A stretch of 64,000 bases of DNA from Tepidicaulis marinus (GCF_000739695.1 NZ_BBIO01000013.1:43633-107632); one strand, 5' to 3'; shown: positions 37,138-46,151, numbered from the stretch's first letter. The notes: generated by a model from the letters alone, not told the origin. Program-made: numbers and translations.

Positions 37138-38229
37138 TTAAGCGCGGTCGAAACCGGCAGGCGGGGCCATGTCGGGCGCGGTGACGGTCAGCACTTTGAA
37201 AAGCGTGCCCATCTCGCCGGGGTCGGTCAAGCGGTGCATTGCGGCCTTGATGTCCCGGCTTTGCGCGGGCGTTGCGCTTGCTTGCAATTTTTTGGCGCGC
37301 TGGATGATCCCCAGCATGGAAAGAAAGGCGCTTTGCGTCGTCAGCGGCCAGATCTTCGCGCCGCCTTTGGCAAAGCATTGGGCGAGCGCGGCAAAATCCA
37401 CATGGGCGGTCAGGTCCGCCTCGCCCGGATCTGCAAAGGGATCGGCATAATCATGGGCGCGCACCGCTTGCAATGTGTCGCCCGGCGCGCTTTCTCCATG
37501 GCCGTAATCGATGATGAGGCCCGCGCCGCCATGGCGTTTTAAATGTGCGCCCAGCGTTTCGGCAATGCTTTGCGCGGCGGGGCAGATTTCGGCGACGGAG
37601 CCCGGCGGGGCATCGAGCACGTTTAGGGGCAAGAGCGCGGTATTTGGAATAGGGTCTGGGGCAAGTTGCAGAGCAAAATCCCAGCCGCCATTTTCCTGCG
37701 GTACGAGGCCGAGGCAGCGCTCATGCCAGCCCTGCTCGGTGCGCTGGAACTGGCGGATGGGCAAGGCATCGAAAAATTCATTGGCGATGAGAAGCAGCGG
37801 CTTTTCCGGCAAGCTTTCGATGCTGGCATGCCAGGTGGCCTGGGGCACGCGGGCGCGCTGCTCGGCCATGAGGGCGGGGGAGGTTTCGACGAAATGCACC
37901 TCGGCGGCCTCCAGCAGCTCCGGCACGACTTTCAAGGTGCGCAAGACATCTTCCATCAAAGTGCCGCGGCCGGGGCCAAGCTCCACCAGGGCGATCTCAC
38001 CGGGCGCGCCCATGCGCTGCCAGGTATCCGCGCACCAAATGCCGATCAGCTCGCCGAACATCTGGCTTATTTCCGGCGCGGTGGTGAAGTCGCCTTTCTC
38101 GCCGAGCGGCACCTGTTTCATGTAATAGCCATGCTGCGGATGGCCGAGCGCCAGCGCCATATAATCTGAAATGGCGAGCGGGCCCTGATTGGCGATCAGG
38201 GTGGCGATCATGTCGGAAAGCGGGTTCAT
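37138..38229 (-). CDS. class I SAM-dependent methyltransferase (MidA/NDUFAF7-like)
   Basis: 363 residues. Related to the mitochondrial complex I assembly methyltransferase NDUFAF7. SAM motif VELGPGRGTLMEDVLR near residue 74, the start segment DYMALALGHPQHGYYMKQVPLGEKGDFTTAPEIS and LLIANEFFDALPIRQF near 153 are conserved. In bacteria a role in arginine dimethylation of a complex I subunit is assumed rather than shown. Its start overlaps the lgt stop (ATGA), so translation is coupled. Confidence 0.9.
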   Translation of the reverse strand: MNPLSDMIATLIANQGPLAISDYMALALGHPQHGYYMKQVPLGEKGDFTTAPEISQMFGELIGIWCADTWQRMGAPGEIALVELGPGRGTLMEDVLRTLKVVPELLEAAEVHFVETSPALMAEQRARVPQATWHASIESLPEKPLLLIANEFFDALPIRQFQRTEQGWHERCLGLVPQENGGWDFALQLAPDPIPNTALLPLNVLDAPPGSVAEICPAAQSIAETLGAHLKRHGGAGLIIDYGHGESAPGDTLQAVRAHDYADPFADPGEADLTAHVDFAALAQCFAKGGAKIWPLTTQSAFLSMLGIIQRAKKLQASATPAQSRDIKAAMHRLTDPGEMGTLFKVLTVTAPDMAPPAGFDRA

Positions 38230-39074
38230 GATTTTTTACGCGGCTTTTTGCTTGCAGGTTTTGCTTGAGGCTGCGGCGTGCGGCGCTGCGCCCAGAAGAT
38301 GATGGCAAGGCCGATCATTACCATGGGCAGCGAGAGCAGCATGCCTTGGGTAAAGATGCCGGCGTAATAACCGATATGGGCATCGGGCTCGCGGAAGAAT
38401 TCGACGCAGATGCGCGAGGCGCCATAGCCTGTGATGAAAGCGCCAACGATCGTGCCCGGTTTTTTCAGGGCATCCGTGTGGTGCGTTAGAAAGCGCAGCA
38501 GAATGAAAAGCACGATGCCTTCAAGGGCCGCTTCGTAGAGCTGGCTGGGATGACGGGGGAGGCCTAGCGGGTCGGTCGGAAAGATCACGGCCCAGGGCGC
38601 GTCCGACGGGCGGCCCCAAAGCTCGGCATTGATGAAATTGGCGATGCGGCCGAAAAAGAGCCCGATGGGCGTTGCCGCCGCCACCATGTCGCCGAGCGGC
38701 CAGAGCGCGATGTCCTTGCGCCGGGCAAAAAGCACGATGGCCAGCACGACGCCGAGAAAGCCGCCATGGAAGGACATGCCGCCTTCCCAGACCGCGACAA
38801 TGTCCCCCGGATTGGCGAAGTAATAGGCTGGCTTATAAAAGAGGACGTAGCCGAGGCGGCCGCCCAGAATGACGCCGAGCGCCGCCCAGAGCAGAAGATC
38901 GTCGATCTCCTCGCGCGTTGCCGGGCCCTTGCCGCCCCAAAGCGCGTTTGTTTCGGTCAGCCGCACGATATAGCGCCAGCCAAGAAGCAGCCCGGCAATA
39001 TAGGCCAGCGCATACCAGCGGATGGCGAAGGGGCCGATTTGAATGAGCACCGGATCGATATCGGGAAAGGGCAT
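38226..39074 (-). CDS. lgt: prolipoprotein diacylglyceryl transferase
   Basis: 282 residues from the ATG at 39074; an upstream in-frame start at 39119 would add an unconserved tail. Inner-membrane enzyme that transfers a diacylglyceryl group to lipobox cysteines, needed for lipoproteins such as those encoded at 35111-36253 and 52955-53392. Seven helices; signature GRIANFINAELWGR near residue 140 with the conserved Arg, and HPSQLYEA near residue 190. The 187 bases up to ubiK are intergenic. Confidence 0.96.
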   Translation of the reverse strand: MPFPDIDPVLIQIGPFAIRWYALAYIAGLLLGWRYIVRLTETNALWGGKGPATREEIDDLLLWAALGVILGGRLGYVLFYKPAYYFANPGDIVAVWEGGMSFHGGFLGVVLAIVLFARRKDIALWPLGDMVAAATPIGLFFGRIANFINAELWGRPSDAPWAVIFPTDPLGLPRHPSQLYEAALEGIVLFILLRFLTHHTDALKKPGTIVGAFITGYGASRICVEFFREPDAHIGYYAGIFTQGMLLSLPMVMIGLAIIFWAQRRTPQPQAKPASKKPRKKS

Positions 39075-39261
39075 GGGGCGCCTGAGAAAGTGAATGGATG
39101 GCCGTGCCGCTAGTCTCACCGCGGCGCGGGGTAAGTCAAGCGCAGGGCGGGCGGAGCTTGCGTGCGCCCATCGGAGGCTGCGGCGTCTCGCCTCTCGCTT
39201 TTTACCGGCGCCGCGTTATGGTGTGTGCCGGATCTGGTGAGTGCCATTTGAGGAGAATGCC

Positions 39262-39543
39262 ATGGCGCAGTATGAAAACCGCATTCTGGACGATATGGCG
39301 AAGCTGTTCACATCCGCAGCGGGCGCGGCCCAGGGCGTGCGCCAGGAAGCGGAGACGTTCTTCCGGGCGCATTTCGAGCGCATGATCGCCGATCTCGATC
39401 TCGTCTCGCGCGAAGAGTTCGAGGCGGTGCGCGATATGGCGGCGCTGGCGCGTGAGGAAAACGAGGCACTGCGCGCGCGGATCGAAGCTTTGGAAGCAGC
39501 GCAGAAGAAACCGGCTGCGGCAAAAGCCAAAAAGACGGATTGA
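39262..39543 (+). CDS. ubiK: accessory factor UbiK family protein (BMFP)
   Basis: 93 residues from the ATG at 39262, which has a GAGGAG site; a start at 39241 is possible but less likely. Coiled-coil protein that helps ubiquinone synthesis and membrane fusion of lipid bodies in E. coli. Conserved helix ILDDMAKLFTSAAGAAQGVRQE, and LVSREEFEAVRDMAALAREEN, then a Lys/Ala tail. Divergent from lgt. Confidence 0.9.
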   Translation: MAQYENRILDDMAKLFTSAAGAAQGVRQEAETFFRAHFERMIADLDLVSREEFEAVRDMAALAREENEALRARIEALEAAQKKPAAAKAKKTD

Positions 39544-39703
39544 GCGCGCTCGTCCACGGCGCCTTATCCGCGTGGATTTTATTCACACAAAATTCGCTTA
39601 TCGGGGAGGCGTGCGCTCTTGCGCCGACTCACCTGTTCATGCACGCTGCTTGTGATAGGACGGCCAGTCACCACTATATGTGGCGGTCGCAGCGCTCTCA
39701 TAA

Positions 39704-39731
39704 GGTGCCATGCGGGTGCCGAACGGGTGCC
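39704..39731. repeat. three GGTGCC units, phased at 11 bases
   Basis: GGTGCC occurs at 39704, 39715 and 39726, exactly 11 bases apart, about 60 bases before the ybjN-like start. This is close to one DNA turn, so one face of the helix would carry three equal sites. A chance pattern is possible. Confidence 0.4.
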
Positions 39732-39789
39732 AGACAAGCTGTTACCGGCTCTCGCCAGAGACCGGGTGCGGCAAAGGCGGGGTGCAGCG

Positions 39790-40293
39790 ATGACAGCAAT
39801 TCTCATGGAAGCCGAATACGTGGACTCCAATCCGCTCGATCTTGTCGAGCAGGTAGCGGATCTGCGTAATTGGGTATGCGAGCGCAGCCATGATCAGGAG
39901 CTCAATCTCGCCCTTTCCGGCGAGTGGCGGGATTATCACGTCTCGCTGAACTGGCGGGACGATATTTCCGGCCTGCATATGGCCTGTTCGCTCGATCTGC
40001 GGGTTTCCCCGGATAAGCGCGGGGCGGTGCGCGAGGTAATGGGGCTCGTCAACGAGCAGCTTTGGTCCGGGCATTTCGACATGTGGCTGGAAGACGGCAC
40101 GGTGCTTTTCCGCGATTCGCTGCTGCTCTGCGGCGGGGCGACGGCGACGCCGGAGCAATGCGAAACGCTGCTGCGCCTTGCACTGGAAGCCTGCGAGCGG
40201 TTTTTCCCGGCTTTCCAATATGTGATCTGGGCGGGCAAGGAACCGCGCGAGGCGGTGGAAGCCTGCCTGTTCGAGACCCATGGCACGGCTTGA
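39790..40293 (+). CDS. YbjN domain-containing protein
   Basis: 167 residues from the ATG at 39790; the frame is open further upstream to 39619 but without a site. The YbjN fold resembles type III secretion chaperones; the E. coli member affects motility and stress phenotypes. Visible marks: LNLALSGEWRDYHVSLNWRDDISGLHMACSLDLRV near the N-terminus and a C-terminal LRLALEACERFFPAFQYVIWAGKEPREAVE. Lies upstream of proC by about 47 bases, as in many relatives. Confidence 0.85.
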   Translation: MTAILMEAEYVDSNPLDLVEQVADLRNWVCERSHDQELNLALSGEWRDYHVSLNWRDDISGLHMACSLDLRVSPDKRGAVREVMGLVNEQLWSGHFDMWLEDGTVLFRDSLLLCGGATATPEQCETLLRLALEACERFFPAFQYVIWAGKEPREAVEACLFETHGTA

Positions 40294-40340
40294 ATAGAGC
40301 CTTTAAGCCCGGGACAGTTTGATTTTCGGTGAGACAGAAG

Positions 40341-41171
40341 ATGAGTGAGCTTGAAGTCGGCGGGCCGGTGGCCTTGATCGGGGCGGGCAAAATGGGCGGC
40401 GCGCTTATGGATGGCTGGCTGGCGCTCGGCTTGCCGGGCAGCCAGCTGATCGTGCGCGACCCGGCGGCCCCGCCTGAGATTTCCCGGCTCATCGTCGAGC
40501 ATGGCATTTCGCTCAACCCGGAAATCGAGGCGCTGGCGGCGCGGCGCCCCCGCATCGTGCTTTTGGCCGTCAAACCGCAAATGTTTGCCGATGTGCTGCC
40601 GTCGCTGAAACCGCTTGTGGCGCCAGGCACCATCTTCGTTTCGATTGCCGCCGGCATCAGCCTTGCCGGGCTTGAAGCGCTTTTGGGCGCGGAGGCCGAA
40701 ATCGTGCGCGCCATGCCCAACACGCCTTCCGCCGTTGGGCGCGGGGTGACGGCGCTGATCGCCAATGCCCATGTGGATGCGGCGGCAAAGACCCATGTCA
40801 CGGCGCTCATGTCGGCGGTGGGCGAAGCCCATTGGCTCGCCTCCGAGGAACTGATGGATGCGGTGACCGCGCTCTCGGGCAGCGGCCCGGCTTACATCTT
40901 CCATATGGTGGAGGCGATGGCGGAGGCAGGCGCAAAGCTCGGCCTTGAGCCTGATATGGCCATGGCGCTTGCCCGCGCAACGGTGGCGGGCGCGGGCGAA
41001 ATGCTGCACCGCTCGCAGCTTCCCGCCGCCAAATTGCGCCAGAATGTGACCTCTCCCGGCGGTACGACCGAAGCGGCGCTGAAGGTGCTGATGGGCGAGG
41101 AGGGCCTTGCCCGGCTCATGGAAGCGGCCATGACGGCGGCCCGGGACCGCTCGCGCGAGCTTGGAAACTGA
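40341..41171 (+). CDS. proC: pyrroline-5-carboxylate reductase
   Basis: 276 residues; a GTG in frame at 40329 is also possible. Last step of proline synthesis, P5C to proline with NAD(P)H. Rossmann motif LIGAGKMGGALM near residue 13, SIAAGISLAGLEALLG, RAMPNTPSAVG near residue 115, and the C-terminal signature SGSGPAYIFHMVEAMAEAGAKLGL with LRQNVTSPGGTTEAAL. Follows ybjN-like and precedes a TetR-like gene. Confidence 0.96.
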   Translation: MSELEVGGPVALIGAGKMGGALMDGWLALGLPGSQLIVRDPAAPPEISRLIVEHGISLNPEIEALAARRPRIVLLAVKPQMFADVLPSLKPLVAPGTIFVSIAAGISLAGLEALLGAEAEIVRAMPNTPSAVGRGVTALIANAHVDAAAKTHVTALMSAVGEAHWLASEELMDAVTALSGSGPAYIFHMVEAMAEAGAKLGLEPDMAMALARATVAGAGEMLHRSQLPAAKLRQNVTSPGGTTEAALKVLMGEEGLARLMEAAMTAARDRSRELGN

Positions 41172-41247
41172 GTCTTTCCAGCCGATTTTCGGAGAATGTT
41201 GCGCGCCAGCTCTCGAAACCGTGAGACAGGGTTCCTATATTTTATTT

Positions 41248-41877
41248 ATGAGCGCGAAACGGACAGCGGAAGAGCGGCTGGTGGATGCGGCCCTGCGCCT
41301 TGCGGCCAAAAGGCCGTGGGAGGAGATTTCCTTTCAGGACATTCTGAAATCCGCCCGTCTGACGCTCGCCAAGCTGCCCCCCTCTCTCCATAACAAACCG
41401 GCCATTGTCAGCGCGTTCATTAAACGCGTGGATGCCGAGCTTCTGGCCAGCATCGATCCGGAGGAATTCGAGGAGGCCCGTCCGCGCGACCGGCTTTTCG
41501 ATGTGCTGATGACGCGGTTTGAAATTTTGGAAGAACACAAAACCGCCGTGCGCTCCATCGCGCGGTCCATGCAGCGCGACCCGCTCGGCGCGCTTACCCA
41601 GGCGGAGACGATCGACCGGTCCATGGGCTGGGCGCTTGCCGCTGCGCAGACCGATGCGGAAGGGCTGGTGGGCGCGGCGCGCCGGCGCGGCCTCGGGCTT
41701 GTCTGGCTTGCCGCGTTCCGGGTCTGGCTGCGCGAGGACGATCTCAACAAGGTTATGGCCGAACTCGACAACCGCCTTGCGCAAGGTGAGAAATGGCTGA
41801 CCATGCTGCGCGGCAAGCGTGGTGCCCGGCGGGGCGCTTCCGCTCGCGCTGAAGGCGGCCAGCCGCTTCACTCGTGA
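41248..41877 (+). CDS. TetR family transcriptional regulator, possibly COQ9-like
   Basis: 209 residues from the ATG at 41248. N-terminal HTH: TAEERLVDAALRLAAKRPWEEISFQDILKSARLTLAKLP then HNKPAIVSAFIKRVDAELLASI, the usual TetR helix set but with a poorly conserved turn. The C-terminal half (RRRGLGLVWLAAFRVWLREDDLNKVMAELDNRL) recalls COQ9-like proteins, which share this fold. It follows proC by 76 bases. Target unknown; either a repressor or a ubiquinone-synthesis helper. Confidence 0.8.
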   Translation: MSAKRTAEERLVDAALRLAAKRPWEEISFQDILKSARLTLAKLPPSLHNKPAIVSAFIKRVDAELLASIDPEEFEEARPRDRLFDVLMTRFEILEEHKTAVRSIARSMQRDPLGALTQAETIDRSMGWALAAAQTDAEGLVGAARRRGLGLVWLAAFRVWLREDDLNKVMAELDNRLAQGEKWLTMLRGKRGARRGASARAEGGQPLHS

Positions 41878-42236
41878 TAGACGCGTACGTCCGTTAGATA
41901 CTCCCCCTCCCATTCGATCAGTTCCAGAACGCGCGCCCGCTGCGCCTTCTCACCATTGCGCACGCGCCAATATTCGACGGCGGCCTTGTTGCCTTCCGTC
42001 ACGACGCCAATGATGTCGGCGCGGAAAGAGCTGATATTGCCTGCCACCTTTTTCGCATAGGCGCGGATTTCTTCGCGCCCGTTCAGCGTATTGTCCTTGG
42101 CCTCGGGGGCAAGGCGGGCGACGACCGAGCTTTTGTGTTTGGCATCCGGCGCATAAAGATCGGCGATGCGGTCAGGATCGAGGCTTTCCCAAGCTTCTTT
42201 CCAGCGGGCGGCCATAACGGGAATGGGCGAGGGCAT
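41868..42236 (-). CDS. nuclear-transport-factor-2-like (SnoaL-like) protein
   Basis: 122 residues from the ATG at 42236, supported by a GGAG site; the open frame upstream to 42512 lies inside the kinase gene and is ignored. Single cone-shaped alpha/beta domain: AARWKEAWESLDPDRIADLYAPDAKHKSSV at the start, GREEIRAYAKKVAGNISSFRADIIGV and the closing strand ARVLELIEWEGEYLTDVRVYHE. Such proteins are small-molecule binding or enzymes of unknown role. Overlaps the TetR-like gene by 10 bases tail to tail. Confidence 0.83.
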   Translation of the reverse strand: MPSPIPVMAARWKEAWESLDPDRIADLYAPDAKHKSSVVARLAPEAKDNTLNGREEIRAYAKKVAGNISSFRADIIGVVTEGNKAAVEYWRVRNGEKAQRARVLELIEWEGEYLTDVRVYHE

Positions 42237-42303
42237 GCTGAGCTCCGTTGTTCCATTTTTATGGGAGCTGAGCATTGCGCCGGTCTTTTTCAAGCGCCAG
42301 CCT

Positions 42304-43683
42304 TCAAACAGGCAATGTGATTTGCGCGCGAAGGCCGCCGAGCGGGCTTTGCATGAGCACGATATCCCCGCCATGGGAACGGGCAACATCGCGGGCAATG
42401 GCAAGGCCGAGCCCCGTGCCGCCTTCATCGAGATTGCGTGCCTGATCGAGGCGATGGAAGGGGCGGAAAACCTCTTCATACTGATCTTCCGGCACGCCTT
42501 CGCCGTCATCATCCACGAAGATGGTGATGAGATGCGGCGCGCGCTGCGCCGTAACGGTTACGTGGTCGGCATATTTGCAGCCGTTTTCGATGAGGTTCGT
42601 CAGGCAGCGTTTGAAGGCGTGGCGGCGCAGCGGCAGGGTCAAGTCGCCCTCGGCGCTAACGTCGACCGCATCGCCATTGCGGCCCGAATCGAAGCGGATT
42701 TCTTCAAGCAGCGCGGCAATATCCACATCGACCACCGCTTCGTCCTGATCGCCTTTGGCAAAGGCGAGATAGGCTTCGAGCATGCGCTCCATTTCCTTGA
42801 CGTCGGCGCGCAGGTCCTGCACTTCCGGCCCGTCGCCCAGCATGGCGAGCTGCAATTTGAAGCGGGTGAGCGGCGTGCGCAGGTCATGGCTCACACCGGC
42901 CAGCATGGCGGTGCGCTGGTCGATCTGGCGCTGAATGCGCTCGCGCATATTAAGGAAGGCGGCAGCGGCCCGGCGCACTTCCGAGGCGCCTTGCGGGCGG
43001 AAATCGGGCACGTCCCGGCCTTTGCCGAAACCTTCCGCCGCCTGGGCGAGGCGTTGAATGGGGCGGATTTGATTGCGCAGGAAAATCACCGCGACCGCCA
43101 GAAGCACGAGCGAGGTGCCCGCCATCCAGACAAGGAAGATATGCGAGTTGGTGGCATAGACGCGGCTGCGCAGCGGCAGCACGCGCAAGACCCCGCCATT
43201 CACCGCGATGCGGATATCCACATAATCGGAATAGCTGACCGTATCGATCCAGAAGGGGCGGGCGACGCGCTCCTCGATCTCGGAGCGCAAGGATTGCTCG
43301 AGCAGAAAGTTGCCGGGCTCTGCCGGTTCCGCCGGCAGGCCCTCATTGGGGCGGAAGGCAACGCTCATATCGAGCTCTTTCCAGGCAGCTTCGGTCAGAA
43401 GCTGCAATTCCTTCGGGTCGCTCAGGATTTCATATTGCCGCGTGAGAAGCGCAATATCGGCGACGACGGAGGCGGAGAGTTTTTCCGTCACCATCTGCCA
43501 GTGCCGTTCCAGAAAGACGTAAGAAACGACAAGCTGCAGCAGCACCATGGGCGCGACGATGATGATGAGCGAGCGCCCGTAAAGGCCGCGCGGCAACAGC
43601 GCCTTGATCTGCGCCGACAGGCTGAAGCCGGGGCGGGGCAGCGGGGCGCTTCGATGATCGCGTTCGATACTGTCTACAGTCAT
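42304..43683 (-). CDS. sensor histidine kinase, EnvZ-like
   Basis: 459 residues. Two helices near residues 35-55 and 185-205 flank a periplasmic domain of about 125 residues; HAMP (RNQIRPIQRLAQAAEGFGKG) follows. Phosphoaccepting His in GVSHDLRTPLTRFKLQL near residue 265, N box NLIENGCKYAD, G boxes VDDDGEGVPEDQ and GGTGLGLAIARDVARSHGGD. It pairs with the OmpR-type regulator 41 bases upstream. Signal not predictable; the set regulates respiration in the best studied relatives. Confidence 0.94.
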   Translation of the reverse strand: MTVDSIERDHRSAPLPRPGFSLSAQIKALLPRGLYGRSLIIIVAPMVLLQLVVSYVFLERHWQMVTEKLSASVVADIALLTRQYEILSDPKELQLLTEAAWKELDMSVAFRPNEGLPAEPAEPGNFLLEQSLRSEIEERVARPFWIDTVSYSDYVDIRIAVNGGVLRVLPLRSRVYATNSHIFLVWMAGTSLVLLAVAVIFLRNQIRPIQRLAQAAEGFGKGRDVPDFRPQGASEVRRAAAAFLNMRERIQRQIDQRTAMLAGVSHDLRTPLTRFKLQLAMLGDGPEVQDLRADVKEMERMLEAYLAFAKGDQDEAVVDVDIAALLEEIRFDSGRNGDAVDVSAEGDLTLPLRRHAFKRCLTNLIENGCKYADHVTVTAQRAPHLITIFVDDDGEGVPEDQYEEVFRPFHRLDQARNLDEGGTGLGLAIARDVARSHGGDIVLMQSPLGGLRAQITLPV

Positions 43684-43724
43684 GAGTGCCTAGTTGGGAT
43701 GCCTTGCCGGTGCCGCCGGATGCC

Positions 43725-44477
43725 TTAATCCGGTTTGAAAATATAGCCGATACCGCGCACCGTTTGCAGATAGAGCGGGTTGCGCGGGTCGTGCTCGATC
43801 TTGCGGCGCAGGCGGTTGATCTGCACATCGATCGCCCGCTCGCTGCCGGCGTTTTCTCCGTCGCGCAGATCGTCCCGCGTCAGCGTTTCGTTCATCCGGC
43901 CCGTGAAAAGCTGCATGAGCTGCACTTCGCGTTCGGTCAGGCGGACGGGAATTTCATCGCGCCAGAGCCTGCCGGATTTGCGCTCGAAACGGCAATCGCC
44001 GAAAAAGAGTTCCGCTTCCACTGCGTCTTCCTTGCGGGTGCGGCGCAGGATCGTATTGACGCGGAGCAGCAATTCGCGCGGCTCGAAAGGCTTGGGCAAA
44101 TAATCGTCCGCGCCTTGTTCCAGCCCTTCGATGCGGTGCTCCGTTTCCGCCCGCGCCGTCAAAAGCAGGATGGGAATGTCGGAGGAGCTGCGCAAAGCGG
44201 CGGTCAGTTCCAGCCCCGTTTCGCCCGGCATCATCACATCGAGCACCAGAAGATCGAAGGCAAGGCCCGCGAGGCGCGCGCGCGCTTCTTCCGCCGTGCC
44301 GGCCACGGAAACGCGGAAGCCATTGTCGCCGAGATAGCGCTTCAAAAGCTCGCGGATGCGCCGGTCGTCATCCACCACCAGAATATGAGGCGCATTGTCA
44401 TCGGGGCGCGACGTCTTGTTCTGCGCGGCCGCGCCCTCGGCGGGTGTCTCGATGAGGCGGGCGGTATTATCGCTCAC
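43725..44477 (-). CDS. OmpR family response regulator, PetR-like
   Basis: 250 residues with a GTG start at 44477 that overlaps the MarR stop by four bases. Receiver domain with DDDRRIRELLKRYLGDNGFRVSV and the phospho-acceptor Asp in LLVLDVMMPGETGLEL near residue 79, KPFEPRELLLRV, then the winged-helix output domain (RLTEREVQLMQLFTGRMNETLTRDDL and IDVQINRLRRKIEHDPRNPLYLQTVRGIGYIFKP). In Rhodobacter capsulatus the MarR-PetR pair controls cytochrome bc1 genes, and here a kinase gene completes the set. Confidence 0.93.
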   Translation of the reverse strand: MSDNTARLIETPAEGAAAQNKTSRPDDNAPHILVVDDDRRIRELLKRYLGDNGFRVSVAGTAEEARARLAGLAFDLLVLDVMMPGETGLELTAALRSSSDIPILLLTARAETEHRIEGLEQGADDYLPKPFEPRELLLRVNTILRRTRKEDAVEAELFFGDCRFERKSGRLWRDEIPVRLTEREVQLMQLFTGRMNETLTRDDLRDGENAGSERAIDVQINRLRRKIEHDPRNPLYLQTVRGIGYIFKPD

Positions 44478-45085
44478 GATACATATCCGTTCGAAATAAG
44501 CGCTTCGACGGCGCGCCGGTCGTCTTCATTGACGAGATGGGCAAGCACCGCGCACCAGGCTTTTTGCGCTTCGGGCCCGGCGGCGGCAAGGGCTTTCGCC
44601 ACCCGCTCGCGCTGCGGCCCGGCAAGGCGGCGCTCCATCTCCATGCCTTTGTCGGAAAGATAAAGCAGGCGCTGGCGGCGGTCCTTCGTGCCCGTCTTTT
44701 GCACGATATAGCCTTGGCCGACGAGTTCCTTGAGCACGCGCGAGAGGCTTTGTTTGGTGATGCGCAGAATGTTCAAAAGATCGGCAACGGTGATGCCGGG
44801 ATGGCGGCCGACAAAGTGGATGACCCGGTGATGGGCGCGCCCGAAGCCGTATTCGTGGAGAATCTCATCCGGATCGCTGGTGAAATCCCGGTAGGCGAAA
44901 AACAGCCATTCGATGGCTTCTACCAACTCACGGGTTTCGGCAGGGGAGCGGGCGGGAACCCCGCCGGGCGGTGTGTCCGGCGCAGCGGGGGCTGCGGAAC
45001 CTGCAGATTCTGCAGGGTTTCCAGCAGAATCCGGCGGGGTGCCGGTGGGGGCGGGGGGAGCCGTGCTCATTTTTAGGTCAGCCAT
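44474..45085 (-). CDS. MarR family transcriptional regulator, PetP-like
   Basis: 203 residues from the ATG at 45085; starts at 45070 or further upstream are also possible because no ribosome site is clear. N-terminal 60 residues are Ala/Pro-rich (SAGSAAPAAPDTPPGGVPARSPA) and likely disordered. The winged helix follows: YGFGRAHHRVIHFVGRHPGITVADLLNILRITKQSLSRVLKELVGQGYIVQKTGTKDRRQRLLYLSDKGMEMERRL. Overlaps the PetR-like gene, the same order as petP-petR in Rhodobacter. Faces ilvE across a region with a perfect palindrome. Confidence 0.9.
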   Translation of the reverse strand: MADLKMSTAPPAPTGTPPDSAGNPAESAGSAAPAAPDTPPGGVPARSPAETRELVEAIEWLFFAYRDFTSDPDEILHEYGFGRAHHRVIHFVGRHPGITVADLLNILRITKQSLSRVLKELVGQGYIVQKTGTKDRRQRLLYLSDKGMEMERRLAGPQRERVAKALAAAGPEAQKAWCAVLAHLVNEDDRRAVEALISNGYVS

Positions 45086-45132
45086 GTTGACATATATTCG
45101 TTCAGATGTTACGTTTAGAGCAATCAAAACGA

Positions 45133-45170
45133 CAGATTTGTACTCTGCGCGTATTGGAAATCTGATTTCC
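45133..45170. promoter_or_regulatory. palindromic operator candidates between the MarR gene and ilvE
   Basis: GGAAAT-CTG-ATTTCC at 45156-45170 is a perfect inverted repeat with six-base arms, and CAGATTT / AAATCTG at 45133-45139 and 45158-45164 form a second, overlapping seven-base pair. Both sit in an AT-rich 100-base patch between divergent genes, a usual place for MarR autoregulation and possible ilvE control. No experimental support in the sequence. Confidence 0.5.
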
Positions 45171-45263
45171 CTATTTTGACCTATGTGGAGGCATCCGGCA
45201 AACATGTGCTGAGCGCATGGCAGGCATGCCGAACCGGCTTGGACTTTTAAGGATACAAGGCTC

Positions 45264-46151
45264 ATGGCGGACATACCGTTCGATCAGCGTGATGGCTGGA
45301 TCTGGTACAATGGCGAACTCGTTCCCTGGAAGGACGCGAAGGTGCATGTGCTGACCCATGGTCTGCATTACGGGAGCTGCGTGTTCGAGGGCGAGCGCCT
45401 TTACAATGGCGAGATTTTCAAGCTGCGCGAACATACCGAGCGGCTGTTCAAGTCGGCGGAAATTCTCGGCTTCAAAATTCCCTATACGGTCGAGGACATC
45501 GACAAGGCCTGCATCGAAACGGTGAAGGCGCAGGGGCTGACGAACGGCTATCTGCGGCCCGTCGCCTGGCGCGGCAGCGAGATGATGGGCGTTTCGGCGC
45601 AGAACAACCGCATCAATGTGGCGGTGGCTGCCTGGGAATGGCCGAGCTATTTCGATCCCGAGCAGCGGCTGAAGGGCATCCGCATGGATATCGCCCAATA
45701 CCGCCGCCCTTCGCCCGAAACCGCGCCCTGCAAGAGCAAGGCGGCCGGCCTTTATATGATCTGCACGATCTCCAAACATGCCGCCGAAGCGAAAGGCTAT
45801 GCGGACGCGATGATGCTCGATTACCGGGGCTATGTGGCCGAGGCGACGGGCGCGAACATGTTCTTCGTGAAGGACGGTGTCATCCACACGCCGACGCCGG
45901 ACTGTTTCCTTGATGGGATCACGCGGCGCACGGTGATGGATCTCGCCCGCAAGCGCGGCTATGAAATCATCGAGCGGCATATCAAACCGGAAGAGCTCGA
46001 CGATTTCTCCGAATGCTTCATCACCGGCACGGCGGCGGAAGTGACGGCGGTTGCCGAAATCGGCCCGCACCGTTTCACGCCGGGTGAGATCACCAAAGTG
46101 CTGATGGACGATTACACCGCGGAAGTGAACCCGAAAAAGGGTGCCGCCTGA
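45264..46151 (+). CDS. ilvE: branched-chain amino acid aminotransferase
   Basis: 295 residues, class IV PLP fold. Interconverts branched-chain amino acids and their keto acids. Marks: WYNGELVPWKDAKVHVLTHGLHYGSCVFEG at the start, the PLP-binding Lys in KAAGLYMICTISKHAAEAKGYADAMMLD near residue 157, EATGANMFFVKDGVIHTPTPDCFLDGITRRTVMDLA near 185. Divergent from the MarR gene and tail to tail with moaE; its stop region is repeated. Confidence 0.95.
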   Translation: MADIPFDQRDGWIWYNGELVPWKDAKVHVLTHGLHYGSCVFEGERLYNGEIFKLREHTERLFKSAEILGFKIPYTVEDIDKACIETVKAQGLTNGYLRPVAWRGSEMMGVSAQNNRINVAVAAWEWPSYFDPEQRLKGIRMDIAQYRRPSPETAPCKSKAAGLYMICTISKHAAEAKGYADAMMLDYRGYVAEATGANMFFVKDGVIHTPTPDCFLDGITRRTVMDLARKRGYEIIERHIKPEELDDFSECFITGTAAEVTAVAEIGPHRFTPGEITKVLMDDYTAEVNPKKGAA

